34,320 nt of DNA from Bacteroidota bacterium. GTDB taxonomy: Bacteria > Bacteroidota > Bacteroidia > Sphingobacteriales > Sphingobacteriaceae. This document shows, one piece after another, positions 9,420 to 17,625 of the stretch; position 1 is the stretch's first letter; each line of letters opens with the position of its first letter. Position numbers and translations under genes: made by a program. The DNA is taken from positions 1 through 34,320 of the forward strand of contig JABDEQ010000020.1 in NCBI GenBank assembly GCA_013286985.1, read 5' to 3'. The notes beneath the pieces were generated by a model. The model searched no databases. It saw only the letters and a program-made list of their open reading frames with translations, and had not been told where the DNA came from.

Positions 9420-10283
9420 ATGAATCCCAAAGTAAGCCTTGCCGTAGGCATTCTGTGTATTTCCTTTTCGCCCATTTTTGTGAAGCTTGCCGGGGTTGAT
9501 CCTATTACATCGGGTTTTTACCGCATTTTTATTGCCTGGTTTTGCCTCGCTCCTTATTGCATTATAAAAGGAAACCTTAAAATAGGCCGTAAAGAGCTGA
9601 TGGTTGCCATTGCCGGTGGGGTGATTTTTGGGTTGGATATTGCTGTTTGGAATTTGTCGCTGATGAAAATTTCGGCAACGGTATCTACCCTGCTGGCTAA
9701 CCTGGCCCCGGTTTGGGTGGGCTTGATCGGCTATTTTTTATTGAAAAAACGATCGGGCAAATTATTCTGGATCGGCACGTTTGTAGCTATGGCGGGGATG
9801 GTTGTTTTGGTGGGCTATCAGGATATCATCGCTCTTAAATTTAATATCGGCATTTTGCTGGCCCTGCTGGCCAGTTTCTTTTACGCCATTTATATTTTAA
9901 TTACCAAGGGCGTATTAAAAAAAATAAGTACGCTCACTTTTATGTTTTACAATATGCTGGCAGCAAGTATTTTTCTGCTGGCTATTTGCGGCATGCAGCA
10001 AAACAATGTAATCACATTCCCGCTTACAGCATGGCTAAACTTTTTAGGCATGGGCGTTATTTGTCAGTTGATAGGCTGGATAACCATTAATCATTCTCTG
10101 CGTTTTTTAGAATCGACCAAAGTTTCTATTGCCTTGTTAGGACAAACCGTTATTGCCGGCTTTTGGGCCATTTTGTTTTTGAATGAGCGATTAGAGCTGA
10201 AAGAGATCATTGGCAGCATTATTGTTTTAGCGGGGATAGCGATAACGTTTTTAAAGCCAGGGAAAAGTATTAAAGTAATCTAA
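9420..10283 (+). CDS. DMT-superfamily (EamA) transporter
   Basis: A 287-residue inner-membrane protein with about ten hydrophobic segments in two related halves, the architecture of EamA (DUF6) drug/metabolite transporters. The first half has the typical GILCISFSPIFVKLAGVDPITSGFYR opening and ANLAPVWVGLIGYFLLKKR. The second repeats it with LGMGVICQLIGWITINHSLRFLESTKVSIALLGQTVIAGFWAILFLNERL and ends in the usual IGSIIVLAGIAI segment and a short basic tail. Family members export amino acids, nucleobases or other small metabolites; the substrate cannot be told here. It is divergent from asnS and no partner gene follows. Confidence 0.9.
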   Translation: MNPKVSLAVGILCISFSPIFVKLAGVDPITSGFYRIFIAWFCLAPYCIIKGNLKIGRKELMVAIAGGVIFGLDIAVWNLSLMKISATVSTLLANLAPVWVGLIGYFLLKKRSGKLFWIGTFVAMAGMVVLVGYQDIIALKFNIGILLALLASFFYAIYILITKGVLKKISTLTFMFYNMLAASIFLLAICGMQQNNVITFPLTAWLNFLGMGVICQLIGWITINHSLRFLESTKVSIALLGQTVIAGFWAILFLNERLELKEIIGSIIVLAGIAITFLKPGKSIKVI

Positions 10284-10609
10284 AATTAAAAGAAAGCAAG
10301 TCCCAAATGGTTTTCCATTGGTAAACTTATTATATTTGAATGGAAAGTAACGCTGTGCTAAATGGGCAATATTATTAAGTTAAGAATAATAATTAGTCTT
10401 CTCACAAGCATATTTGCCTCACCCTGCCCTCTCCAAGGGAGAGGGTTCTAAAAAAGAGTGAAGTTAAAGTCCTCTCCTTTGGAGAGGATTATTCATGTTT
10501 TGTTTGATTTTTTAAGGTATTCATGAGGGCTTCGCCGTTTAGGTGAGGCCAAACTACCGGGTGAGTCTAACTTAATGACATTAGAGAGTAATCCGCCAGA
10601 ATTAGATTT
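10284..10609. repeat. Gene-free stretch containing repeat family A, copy 1
   Basis: The repeat unit spans 10416-10549. It begins GCCTCACC and ends GGTGAGGC (8-bp terminal inverted repeat). Inside are two hairpins: CCCTCTCC-AAG-GGAGAGGG and CCTCTCC-TTT-GGAGAGG. Outside it, ATTAAGTTA (10374-10382) and TAACTTAAT (10568-10576) form a further 9-bp inverted repeat. The last 66 bases (10484-10549) match 21743-21808 at 58 of 66 positions by my count. No toxin gene or other reading frame is visible upstream of the antitoxin gene. Confidence 0.75.
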
Positions 10610-10975
10610 ATGGAAAAGAATTGGAAGGTTTTAAAAAGTGAAGATGAGTATGACGTTGCGCTTGAAAGAACGATAGAAATATTTCACGCCAAACAAGGGA
10701 CACCCGAAGGGGATGAACTTGATCTTCTTTTGCTATTAGTAAAGGATTATGAGGATCGTCATTTTCATATCCCGGCCCCCGATCCTATAGAAGCGATTAA
10801 ATTAAAGTTGGAAGAAAAAGGATTAAAACAAAAAGACCTGGAGCATATCATCGGTTCCAAAGGTTATGTTTCTCAGGTTTTATCAGGAAAAAAGGAATTA
10901 ACGCTAAAAATGGTTAAAGGATTACATCGCTATTTAGGAATATCAGCTGATATTCTTTTAGCCGATAGTAAATAA
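10610..10975 (+). CDS. HigA-type antitoxin / XRE-family HTH protein (no toxin partner seen)
   Basis: A 121-residue protein of the HigA group (COG5499-like): an acidic helical N-terminal half that in relatives contacts the HigB toxin (EDEYDVALERTIEIFHAKQGTPEGDELDLL) followed by a Cro/C1-type helix-turn-helix at about 60-115 (IEAIKLKLEEKGLKQKDLE ... GYVSQVLSGKKELTLKMVKGL). It should bind DNA as an operator-binding antitoxin or autoregulator. HigB normally precedes HigA in this group, but the 326 bases upstream hold only a palindromic repeat. dnaG starts 28 bases downstream on the same strand, so read-through is possible. It may be a solitary antitoxin left after toxin loss, or a domesticated regulator. 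Confidence 0.85.
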   Translation: MEKNWKVLKSEDEYDVALERTIEIFHAKQGTPEGDELDLLLLLVKDYEDRHFHIPAPDPIEAIKLKLEEKGLKQKDLEHIIGSKGYVSQVLSGKKELTLKMVKGLHRYLGISADILLADSK

Positions 10976-11003
10976 TAAATGTGCTAACTTCGCGCCCCGA
11001 AAA

Positions 11004-12929
11004 ATGATTACCAAACCCACCATAGACCGTATAATGGAAGCCACCGACATTGTTGAGGTGATTGGGGAGTTTGTGCAATTAAAAAAACGCGGCGCCAATT
11101 ATGTGGGCCTTTCGCCCTTCGCTAATGAGCGTACGCCATCATTTACGGTTTCGCCTGCTAAGGGTATCTTTAAAGATTTTTCATCGGGCAAGGGCGGGTC
11201 GGCCGTTACCTTTTTGATGGAGCTGGAGAAGTTTACTTACCCGGAAGCACTTAAATGGCTGGCCAAAAAATATGGTATTGAGGTAGAAGAAACGGTTGAA
11301 TCCACAGAAAACAAGGAAGAAGAAAATCACCGCGAAAGCCTGATGATTGTGAGCGGCTACGCAGCCAAATTTTTTCACGAAAGTTTACTGGAAACCGAAG
11401 AAGGCAAAAACATAGGCTTAAGCTATTTCAAAGAGCGCGGATTCAGCAATGAAACCATCAAAAAATTTGAGTTGGGCTATTCGCCTGATCAGTGGGAGGC
11501 TTTTACCGGGCAGGCATTAAAGGAAGGCTATCAGCAGCAGTTTTTAGAAGAAAGCGGACTATCCGTAAAACGGGATAATGGCTCCTTATATGATCGTTAC
11601 CGTGGCCGCGTAATGTTTCCCATCCACAGCTTTACAGGCAGGGTGATAGCCTTTGGCGGCCGCACACTCAAAAGCGATAAAAACGTCCCTAAATATGTAA
11701 ACTCACCCGAGTCGGAAATCTATCATAAATCAAACGTTCTTTATGGCTTATACTTCGCCAAAAAAGCCATCCGCGAGGAAGATAATTGCTTCCTGGTAGA
11801 AGGTTATGCCGATGTGCTTTCGGTACACCAGGCCGGGATTGAAAATGTAGTGGCATCGTCGGGCACCTCGCTTACAGTTGAACAGATCAGGCTGATTGGT
11901 CGCTTCACCAAAAACATCACTATTTTGTATGATGGCGATGCCGCCGGTATCAAGGCCTCATTGCGCGGATTGGATATGATTTTGGAGGAAGGGCTAAACG
12001 TAAAAGTTGTGCTATTTCCGGATGGGCATGACCCGGATTCATACGTGAGGAACTTTGGCACCAATGGCTTCAAAAAACATATTGAGGATAATAAAAAGGA
12101 TTTTATCCTTTATAAAACGGATATCCTGCTTAAAGAAGCCGGCAACGACCCAATAAAAAAGGCGGAGGTAATAAGGGAAATTGTGGAAAGCGTTGCCAAA
12201 ATCCCTGATTCTATCAAAGCATCGGTATTTATAAAAGAATGCAGCTATTTATTGCAGATAGATGAACGCGCCCTGCTTTCGGAGCTGAACAAAATGCGGA
12301 TGGCGAAAGCCAAAAAAGATTCGCAGCAACAAACTTCAAGGACGGTTGTGCCGGTTGATGAAACGCTGCTGGAAGAACCTGTTGAGATAAAAAGCAACAA
12401 AGACGATGGTAACCAGGAACGCGAGATTATCAGGTTATTATTACTCTACGGTAACCGGGTAATTGATTGGGACGGCATAGCAAATACCTATATCGGTCCC
12501 TTTATGATTGCCGAATTGAGCGATGTTGAATTTGAAAACGCTACCTGCAAACAGTTTGTTGAAATTTACCGCAGCGAGGTAGAAAACGGCGTTTTGCCCG
12601 ATGAACAGTTTTTTATCCACTATCCCGAAAAGGATATTGTTGATTTAACGGTGAACCAGATAGCTACCAAATATACGCTGAGCGACAATTGGTACGAGAT
12701 GCACAACATCCTGGTATCAGATGAGCAGGCCAATATGAAAGCCACTGTTTTAGGGGCCATATTCCATTTAAAGAAGCAAAAGGTTGGAAAAATATTAGAA
12801 AACCTGCGAAAGGAACTACAGACCACCACGGTTGAAGCCGACCAGGAAATACTGCTCAACCAGTACATGCAGATGAAAAAGGTAGAAAAAACCATTTCCG
12901 ATTACCTGGGTTCAGTAATTATAAAATAA
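11004..12929 (+). CDS. dnaG: DNA primase without zinc-ribbon ligands
   Basis: A 641-residue bacterial primase that makes RNA primers at the replication fork. The N-terminal domain keeps the CHC2 zinc-finger outline (NYVGLSPFANERTPSFTVSP ... GIFKDFSSGKGG), but all four metal ligands are changed: Ser37, Ala40, Asp58 and Ser61 stand where Cys, His, Cys and Cys are expected. The RNA-polymerase/TOPRIM core is intact, with EGYADVLSVHQAG (Glu266) and DGDAAGIKA (Asp310, Asp312), followed by FPDGHDPDSYVRN. The C-terminal part (about 430-641) is the helical, weakly conserved DnaB-interaction region. The stop overlaps the yraN start (TAATG), so the two are coupled. Confidence 0.95.
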   Translation: MITKPTIDRIMEATDIVEVIGEFVQLKKRGANYVGLSPFANERTPSFTVSPAKGIFKDFSSGKGGSAVTFLMELEKFTYPEALKWLAKKYGIEVEETVESTENKEEENHRESLMIVSGYAAKFFHESLLETEEGKNIGLSYFKERGFSNETIKKFELGYSPDQWEAFTGQALKEGYQQQFLEESGLSVKRDNGSLYDRYRGRVMFPIHSFTGRVIAFGGRTLKSDKNVPKYVNSPESEIYHKSNVLYGLYFAKKAIREEDNCFLVEGYADVLSVHQAGIENVVASSGTSLTVEQIRLIGRFTKNITILYDGDAAGIKASLRGLDMILEEGLNVKVVLFPDGHDPDSYVRNFGTNGFKKHIEDNKKDFILYKTDILLKEAGNDPIKKAEVIREIVESVAKIPDSIKASVFIKECSYLLQIDERALLSELNKMRMAKAKKDSQQQTSRTVVPVDETLLEEPVEIKSNKDDGNQEREIIRLLLLYGNRVIDWDGIANTYIGPFMIAELSDVEFENATCKQFVEIYRSEVENGVLPDEQFFIHYPEKDIVDLTVNQIATKYTLSDNWYEMHNILVSDEQANMKATVLGAIFHLKKQKVGKILENLRKELQTTTVEADQEILLNQYMQMKKVEKTISDYLGSVIIK

Positions 12930-13297
12930 TGGCCCGGCACAACGACCTTGGCCGCAAAGGCGAATTATTAGCAAAAACACATCTGGAAGCTGCCGGGTAT
13001 GAGATTTTGGATGAGAACTGGACGCACGGCAAATTAGAGGTGGACCTGATTGCTTATAAAGACAGGGTAATTATATTTACAGAAGTAAAGACGCGTACAA
13101 GCAATGCATTTGGCGAACCGGAAGATTTTGTTGATAATCGTAAACAAAAATTACTGGCAGAAGCGGCAGATGAATATATTTACCTGATGAACCATCAGGG
13201 CGAAATACGCTTTGATATTATATCCGTTTTGTTTGATCAAAAAAATAATTACATACTAAAACATATTGAGGACGCGTTTTGGCCTACAACCATGTAA
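12929..13297 (+). CDS. yraN: YraN family (UPF0102) putative endonuclease
   Basis: A 122-residue protein of UPF0102/YraN, a small restriction-endonuclease-like fold often annotated as a Holliday-junction-resolvase-like nuclease; its role is not established. The family signature is complete: GRKGELLAKTHLEAAGYEILDENW at the N-terminus, then the PD-(D/E)xK-type core with LEVDLIAYKDRVIIFTEVKTRTS (Asp, Glu and Lys present), then GEPEDFVDNRKQKLL. Length is typical. Its ATG overlaps the dnaG stop by one base. The following lipoprotein gene starts 8 bases after its stop, so the three may be co-transcribed. Confidence 0.92.
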   Translation: MARHNDLGRKGELLAKTHLEAAGYEILDENWTHGKLEVDLIAYKDRVIIFTEVKTRTSNAFGEPEDFVDNRKQKLLAEAADEYIYLMNHQGEIRFDIISVLFDQKNNYILKHIEDAFWPTTM

Positions 13298-13305
13298 AAA
13301 ATCAC

Positions 13306-14376
13306 ATGAAATATAAATTCAGATTATTATTAGGTACAGCAACTATATTGATGTTTGGCTGCCAGCCTAAACCACAAACTATAACCATAAGCCCCGAAGC
13401 CGGCACTAATTATAAAGCCGGAGATGCTGTTGCAGTAAAAGCGCATTATTCGGCTGATTTAAAGCCCGACTCGGTAGTTTACCTGGTCGACTCGGCAAGG
13501 GTTGGTTCTGTTAAAGATTCATCGGCATTAAGCCTGAAAACGGATTCTATGCCGCTTGGTCCGCGCATAATAACAGCAAGAATTTATAGCGGTGGCAAAA
13601 ACCAGGAGGTATCCACAAACATTGTATTGCTGCCCTCAAAAGCGCCTGTTGCCTATACTTTTAAAACGATAAAGGTATTTCCGCATGATACCAGCTGCTA
13701 TACCGAAGGACTGCTTTACCAGGACGGCTATATATACGAAAGCGGAGGCGGTTATCTCGATCCGCCAAAAGATATGGTGAATGATGGTCAATCGAGCCTA
13801 AGAAAAGTGGAATTAAATACCGGCAAGGTGGTACAAAAAGCTTTGGTTGACCCAAAAGTATTTGCCGAAGGGATATCAATAGTGGGCGATAAAATTATAC
13901 AGCTTACCTGGAAAGAAAAGATAGGTTATGTGTACGATAAAGCTACGTTTAAGCTGCTCAATACCTTCCCCAACAATGTAGGCGTTGAAGGCTGGGGAAT
14001 GTGTTTTGACGGTAAAAAGTTGTACATGGACGATAGCACCAACCGTATTTGGTTTTTAGATAAAGACACCTACCGTCAAACAGGTTTTATTGATGTGTAT
14101 GATGATCAGGGTGCGGTGAGCAATATTAACGAGCTGGAATATATTGATGGTAAAATTTACGCCAACATCTGGCAAACCAACAACATTATTGTGATTGATC
14201 CGAAAACGGGCGCGGTTTTAGAGAAAATTGATTTAACAGATCTTTATCCGCAGGCCAAAAGGAATTTAAATGCTGATGTGTTGAATGGTATCGCTTACGA
14301 TACCCAGGGAAAAAGAATATTTCTGACAGGAAAAAAATGGGATAAATTGTTCCAGGTGGAATTTGTAAAGAAATAA
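13306..14376 (+). CDS. Glutaminyl-peptide cyclotransferase, lipoprotein (plant/bacterial beta-propeller type)
   Basis: A 356-residue enzyme that converts N-terminal Gln of exported proteins to pyroglutamate. The ATG at 13306 is preferred over an in-frame TTG at 13279 inside yraN because it directly precedes a lipoprotein signal: a basic start, a hydrophobic core and lipobox MFGC with Cys19. Residues about 30-115 look like an Ig-like beta domain. The rest is the five-bladed propeller of type I QCs, with PHDTSCYTEGLLY, YESGGGY, ELNTGKVV, FAEGIS, LTWKEK, NNVGVEGWGMC, DSTNRIWFLD, NELEYIDGKIYANIWQTN and LNADVLNGIAYD. It should face the periplasm from a membrane anchor. It fits the Gln-after-cleavage pattern of secreted proteins in this window. 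Confidence 0.93.
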   Translation: MKYKFRLLLGTATILMFGCQPKPQTITISPEAGTNYKAGDAVAVKAHYSADLKPDSVVYLVDSARVGSVKDSSALSLKTDSMPLGPRIITARIYSGGKNQEVSTNIVLLPSKAPVAYTFKTIKVFPHDTSCYTEGLLYQDGYIYESGGGYLDPPKDMVNDGQSSLRKVELNTGKVVQKALVDPKVFAEGISIVGDKIIQLTWKEKIGYVYDKATFKLLNTFPNNVGVEGWGMCFDGKKLYMDDSTNRIWFLDKDTYRQTGFIDVYDDQGAVSNINELEYIDGKIYANIWQTNNIIVIDPKTGAVLEKIDLTDLYPQAKRNLNADVLNGIAYDTQGKRIFLTGKKWDKLFQVEFVKK

Positions 14377-14417
14377 TTTATATTATTTTAGCAGATATTA
14401 ACCTTGTCCAATTATTT

Positions 14418-14975
14418 ATGTTTAAAGACCCTTTTTCATTTAACGGCCGTATCCGGAGGACCGAATATGGCATTAGCTATATTATTTATTTTATTCTTTA
14501 CGTTTTAATTCTACTCTTTACCAACCAGTTTAAGGAAAATCAGGTGCTTCTTATTTTCTTGATACCGTTGCTTTGGTTCCTTTTGGCGCAAGGCTCAAAA
14601 CGCTGTCATGACCTTGGCAAAAGTGGCGCATGGCAATTTATTCCTTTTTACCTTCTGTGGCTTTTGTTTCAGGATGGCGACCCGTTTGAAAATGGATATG
14701 GCGAAAACCCCAAAGCCAATGAGGTTTATGATGCAGAAAGCTATCAGGACCCTATGGGTGTGGGAGCACCTGTTTACGGGGGCCTTGCTGCAAATGCCGT
14801 TGCCGATGTAATAGACGATGCTGTGATGATGGACGCACTAGCCAGCGAACGACAGGCAGCCGATGATTCAGCATACACGAATGCCGATAATAATACGGCT
14901 TCAGATTGGAACGATTCCAGTTCAAGCGATGACTCAGATTCATCAAGCTCTGATGACGGAATGGATTCATTTTAG
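14418..14975 (+). CDS. DUF805 membrane protein with Ser/Asp-rich tail
   Basis: A 185-residue protein. Residues 1 to about 105 are a DUF805 domain (FSFNGRIRRTEYGISYI, three to four hydrophobic segments, GSKRCHDLGKSGAWQFIPFY, then GDPFENGYGENP). DUF805 is a small inner-membrane family of unknown function. The C-terminal 80 residues are unusual: an Ala/Asp-rich part (AANAVADVIDDAVMMDALASE) and a low-complexity run of Ser and Asp ending GMDSF, probably disordered and very acidic. It starts 41 bases after the glutaminyl cyclase gene and is followed by a palindromic repeat and a terminator shared with convergent pgi. Confidence 0.85.
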   Translation: MFKDPFSFNGRIRRTEYGISYIIYFILYVLILLFTNQFKENQVLLIFLIPLLWFLLAQGSKRCHDLGKSGAWQFIPFYLLWLLFQDGDPFENGYGENPKANEVYDAESYQDPMGVGAPVYGGLAANAVADVIDDAVMMDALASERQAADDSAYTNADNNTASDWNDSSSSDDSDSSSSDDGMDSF

Positions 14976-14993
14976 AAAAGCAACATCCCCTCT

Positions 14994-15105
14994 TGTCATT
15001 TCGAACGAGGGTACTGAGGAGAAATCTTTTGCGCCAAACATAATCTGCTCTGTATCGTCCGCATAGCATATCGTAAAAGATTTCTCTCTATCGTTCGAAA
15101 TGACA
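14994..15105. repeat. 112-bp palindromic element
   Basis: Terminal arms 14994-15008 (TGTCATTTCGAACGA) and 15091-15105 are exact reverse complements. A second inner pair, GAGAAATCTTTT at 15019-15030 and its complement at 15075-15086, is also exact. The centre has no coding signal. It sits between convergent genes, just before the shared terminator. Confidence 0.8.
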
Positions 15106-15111
15106 TTAAAC

Positions 15112-15148
15112 AAAAAGGCCCGGATATTATCCGGGCCTTTTTGTTTTT
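15112..15148. terminator. Bidirectional terminator between the DUF805 gene and pgi
   Basis: AAAAAGGCCCGGATA (15112-15126) pairs perfectly with 15128-15142. The stem is GC-rich in the middle with a T-run on the plus side and an A-run on the other, so it can terminate both the DUF805 transcript (+) and pgi (-). Confidence 0.85.
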
Positions 15149-15169
15149 AAAGCCTCCTCCTTCGGGGGG

Positions 15170-16816
15170 TTACCTCCAGGCTTTATACTGCTTAATCAAA
15201 CCATTAGTTGATGAATCATGAGAGGTTATCTCATCATCGGTTCTTAGCTCGGGTAATATTTTGCCGGCCAGTTGTTTACCCAATTCAACGCCCCATTGGT
15301 CAAAGCTGTAAATATTCCAGATAATGCCCTGAACAAATATTTTATGCTCATACATCGCTATCAGCGAACCTAAACTGCGCGGCGTAATTTCTTTTAACAG
15401 GATAGAGTTAGTTGGCCGGTTACCTTCAAACTCTTTAAACGGTGCAATCTTTTCGATTTCGGCATCTGTTTTACCTGCTTTTTTAAGCTCGTCAACTACT
15501 ACCTCGCGTGTTTTGCCGTTCATTAGAGCTTCGGTTTGCGCAAAGAAGTTGGATAATAACATTTGGTGATGCTCGCCCAGTGGATTGTGTGAAATGGCCG
15601 GAGCTATAAAATCGCAAGGGATTAATTTGGTGCCCTGGTGAATTAATTGATAAAAGGCATGCTGTCCGTTGGTGCCAGGTTCACCCCAGATGATCGGACC
15701 TGTAGAATAATCTACCGGTTTGCCGTTACGGTCAACATGTTTGCCATTGCTTTCCATATCGCCCTGTTGAAAATAGGCAGCAAAGCGATGCATGTATTGA
15801 TCATATGGTAAAATGGCATTGGTTTCAGACTCGAAGAAATTATTATACCAGATGCCTACCAGCGCCAGGGCCACCGGCAAATTTTGCTCCAGCTCGGTTG
15901 TTTTAAAGTGATTATCCATAGCATGGGCACCGGCCTGTAATTCGGTAAAGTTTTCGTACCCGATGCTCAACACAATAGATAAGCCTATGGCGCTCCACAA
16001 AGAATAACGACCGCCTACCCAATCCCAAAACTCAAACATGTTTTTGGTATCTATACCAAATTTCGCAACACCTTCGGTATTGGTTGATAGCGCAGCGAAA
16101 TGTTTAGCCACATCACTCTCTTTTGCGCCGCTTGCCAAAAACCAATCGCGGGCGCTGTGGCCGTTGCTCATAGTTTCCTGAGTAGTGAAAGTTTTTGATG
16201 CAATCAGGAATAAGGTAGTCTCCGGATTTACTTCTTTTAACGTTTCAACTATATGCGTACCATCCACATTTGATACAAAGTGCATGGTCAGGTGATTCTT
16301 ATAAGCTTTTAAGGCTTCGGTAACCATTACCGGGCCTAAATCAGAACCGCCGATACCGATATTTACCACATCGGTAATGGCTTTTCCGGTATATCCTTTC
16401 CAGCTACCGGAAATGATGGCCTCGCTAAAAGTCTTCATTTGCTCCAGTACCCGGTTTACATCGGGCATCACATCTTTACCATCAACATAAATTGGCGTAT
16501 TGCTGCGGTTGCGCAAAGCGATGTGCAGCACCGGTCGGCCCTCCGTTACATTTATTTTCTGTCCCGAAAACATTGCTTCAATTGCAGTGTTTACTGAACA
16601 TTCTTTAGCCAATTGAATTAACAAGGCTACAGTTTGCTCATCAATGCGGTTTTTGGAGTAATCAAGCAATATTTCTTCAAATTGAAGCGAGAACTTGTTA
16701 AACCGTTGATTGTCAATTTCAAAAAGTTCCTTTAAGCTTTTTTGCACTATATCAATATAGTGGTCGGCAAGGTATTTGTACGATTGCGTGGTGGTAAAAT
16801 CGATGTTTGGCAGCAT
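15170..16816 (-). CDS. pgi: Glucose-6-phosphate isomerase
   Basis: A 548-residue enzyme interconverting glucose-6-phosphate and fructose-6-phosphate in glycolysis and gluconeogenesis, cytosolic. Sugar-isomerase motifs are present: [70 protein letters not shown] with the catalytic His region, and the C-terminal [13 protein letters not shown]. The ATG at 16814-16816 ([16 protein letters not shown]) is chosen; ten codons further upstream ([10 protein letters not shown]) are also open but do not look conserved. A TATTTTTG box on the minus strand (16835-16842) could be its -7 element. It is convergent with the DUF805 gene and ends at a shared terminator. Confidence 0.96.
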   Translation of the reverse strand: MLPNIDFTTTQSYKYLADHYIDIVQKSLKELFEIDNQRFNKFSLQFEEILLDYSKNRIDEQTVALLIQLAKECSVNTAIEAMFSGQKINVTEGRPVLHIALRNRSNTPIYVDGKDVMPDVNRVLEQMKTFSEAIISGSWKGYTGKAITDVVNIGIGGSDLGPVMVTEALKAYKNHLTMHFVSNVDGTHIVETLKEVNPETTLFLIASKTFTTQETMSNGHSARDWFLASGAKESDVAKHFAALSTNTEGVAKFGIDTKNMFEFWDWVGGRYSLWSAIGLSIVLSIGYENFTELQAGAHAMDNHFKTTELEQNLPVALALVGIWYNNFFESETNAILPYDQYMHRFAAYFQQGDMESNGKHVDRNGKPVDYSTGPIIWGEPGTNGQHAFYQLIHQGTKLIPCDFIAPAISHNPLGEHHQMLLSNFFAQTEALMNGKTREVVVDELKKAGKTDAEIEKIAPFKEFEGNRPTNSILLKEITPRSLGSLIAMYEHKIFVQGIIWNIYSFDQWGVELGKQLAGKILPELRTDDEITSHDSSTNGLIKQYKAWR

Positions 16817-17067
16817 AATTGAAAGGTTTTTTAACAAAAATAACAAGTTAGTATTTAGGTGTATATTAAATGCAAAAGTATGACATGTTAGTGTTAAAAC
16901 AACACGTTTACTTATTGTTTGTTTTACACTATCTAAATTGTCATATTTTCAACAAATTTTATTGTTTGTTTGCATATTCAAATCTTTTTATAGGTATATT
17001 TGGTCTGATGGTAACCAAATGGTCATTTTATCATCATTTTATTAATCTGCTTAAATTACATTAACGT

Positions 17068-17505
17068 ATGTTCGAAAAACTTTTTATGCTTGTCAAAAAT
17101 AACGCCGGGACGGCTGTTATTGACAACCCGGCGATCCCGGTAAAATATCACGAAGCAGTTATTAACGATGCTTCGAGCTCCATTATTGAAGTTTTGAAGG
17201 GGCAATTGGAAACAGGCCGCGTCAAGGATTTGATCAGGTTTTTCCAGTTTTCGGGTATCTACAATAATGCGCTGGTATCGAGCATCATCAATAAGTTTGC
17301 CAACAAGCTGAACAATTTTTATGGCGTTGACCCTGCTACAGCTATAACTGCGGCAAGTAATTTAATAACGCCGGTGATGCAGGAGCTGGTAAAAGAATCA
17401 AAAAACGAGAAAAATATAGATTTCGGGTTAAGTAACCTGCTATCAAAACTGAGCGGCAACCAAAAGGATATGAGTGTGCTGGTTAACCGCATGATGATTG
17501 CTTAG
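17068..17505 (+). CDS. Small protein of unknown function
   Basis: A 145-residue, probably cytosolic, mostly helical protein with no signal peptide, Cys or catalytic motif that I recognise. It reads MFEKLFMLVKNNAGTAVIDN, has a region KGQLETGRVKDLIRFFQFS, and ends in Asn/Ser/Leu-rich helices (DFGLSNLLSKLSGNQKDMS). The pattern of short amphipathic helices with repeated 'linker plus NLL/LISKL' resembles DUF937/YidB-type proteins, but this is a weak resemblance. The codon use matches its neighbours, and a strong intrinsic terminator directly after the stop supports a real single-gene transcript. The 250 bases upstream are AT-rich without another credible gene. Confidence 0.7.
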   Translation: MFEKLFMLVKNNAGTAVIDNPAIPVKYHEAVINDASSSIIEVLKGQLETGRVKDLIRFFQFSGIYNNALVSSIINKFANKLNNFYGVDPATAITAASNLITPVMQELVKESKNEKNIDFGLSNLLSKLSGNQKDMSVLVNRMMIA

Positions 17506-17528
17506 TAAAAGTTAAAGTTTATAAATGT

Positions 17529-17570
17529 AAAAAGGGTTGTAAGGTTAGTCTTTACAACCCTTTTTGTTTT
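17529..17570 (+). terminator. Intrinsic terminator
   Basis: AAAAAGGGTTGTAA (17529-17542) pairs exactly with 17552-17565 around a 9-base loop, followed by further T-rich sequence. It ends the 145-residue protein gene and separates it from prfB. Confidence 0.85.
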
Positions 17571-17625
17571 TGTAAAGTTTTCCGCGATTTTTAAGCCTTA
17601 CAACCAAAACATATATATTTGCCAT

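Noticed and set aside
13279..13305. Earlier TTG start for the glutaminyl cyclase
   Set aside because: It lies inside yraN and would put nine non-hydrophobic residues before an otherwise ideal lipoprotein signal peptide.
16870..17064. 64-codon frame between pgi and the 145-residue protein gene
   Set aside because: Strongly AT-rich and Phe/Leu/His-rich by composition only; it occupies the likely promoter regions of both flanking genes.
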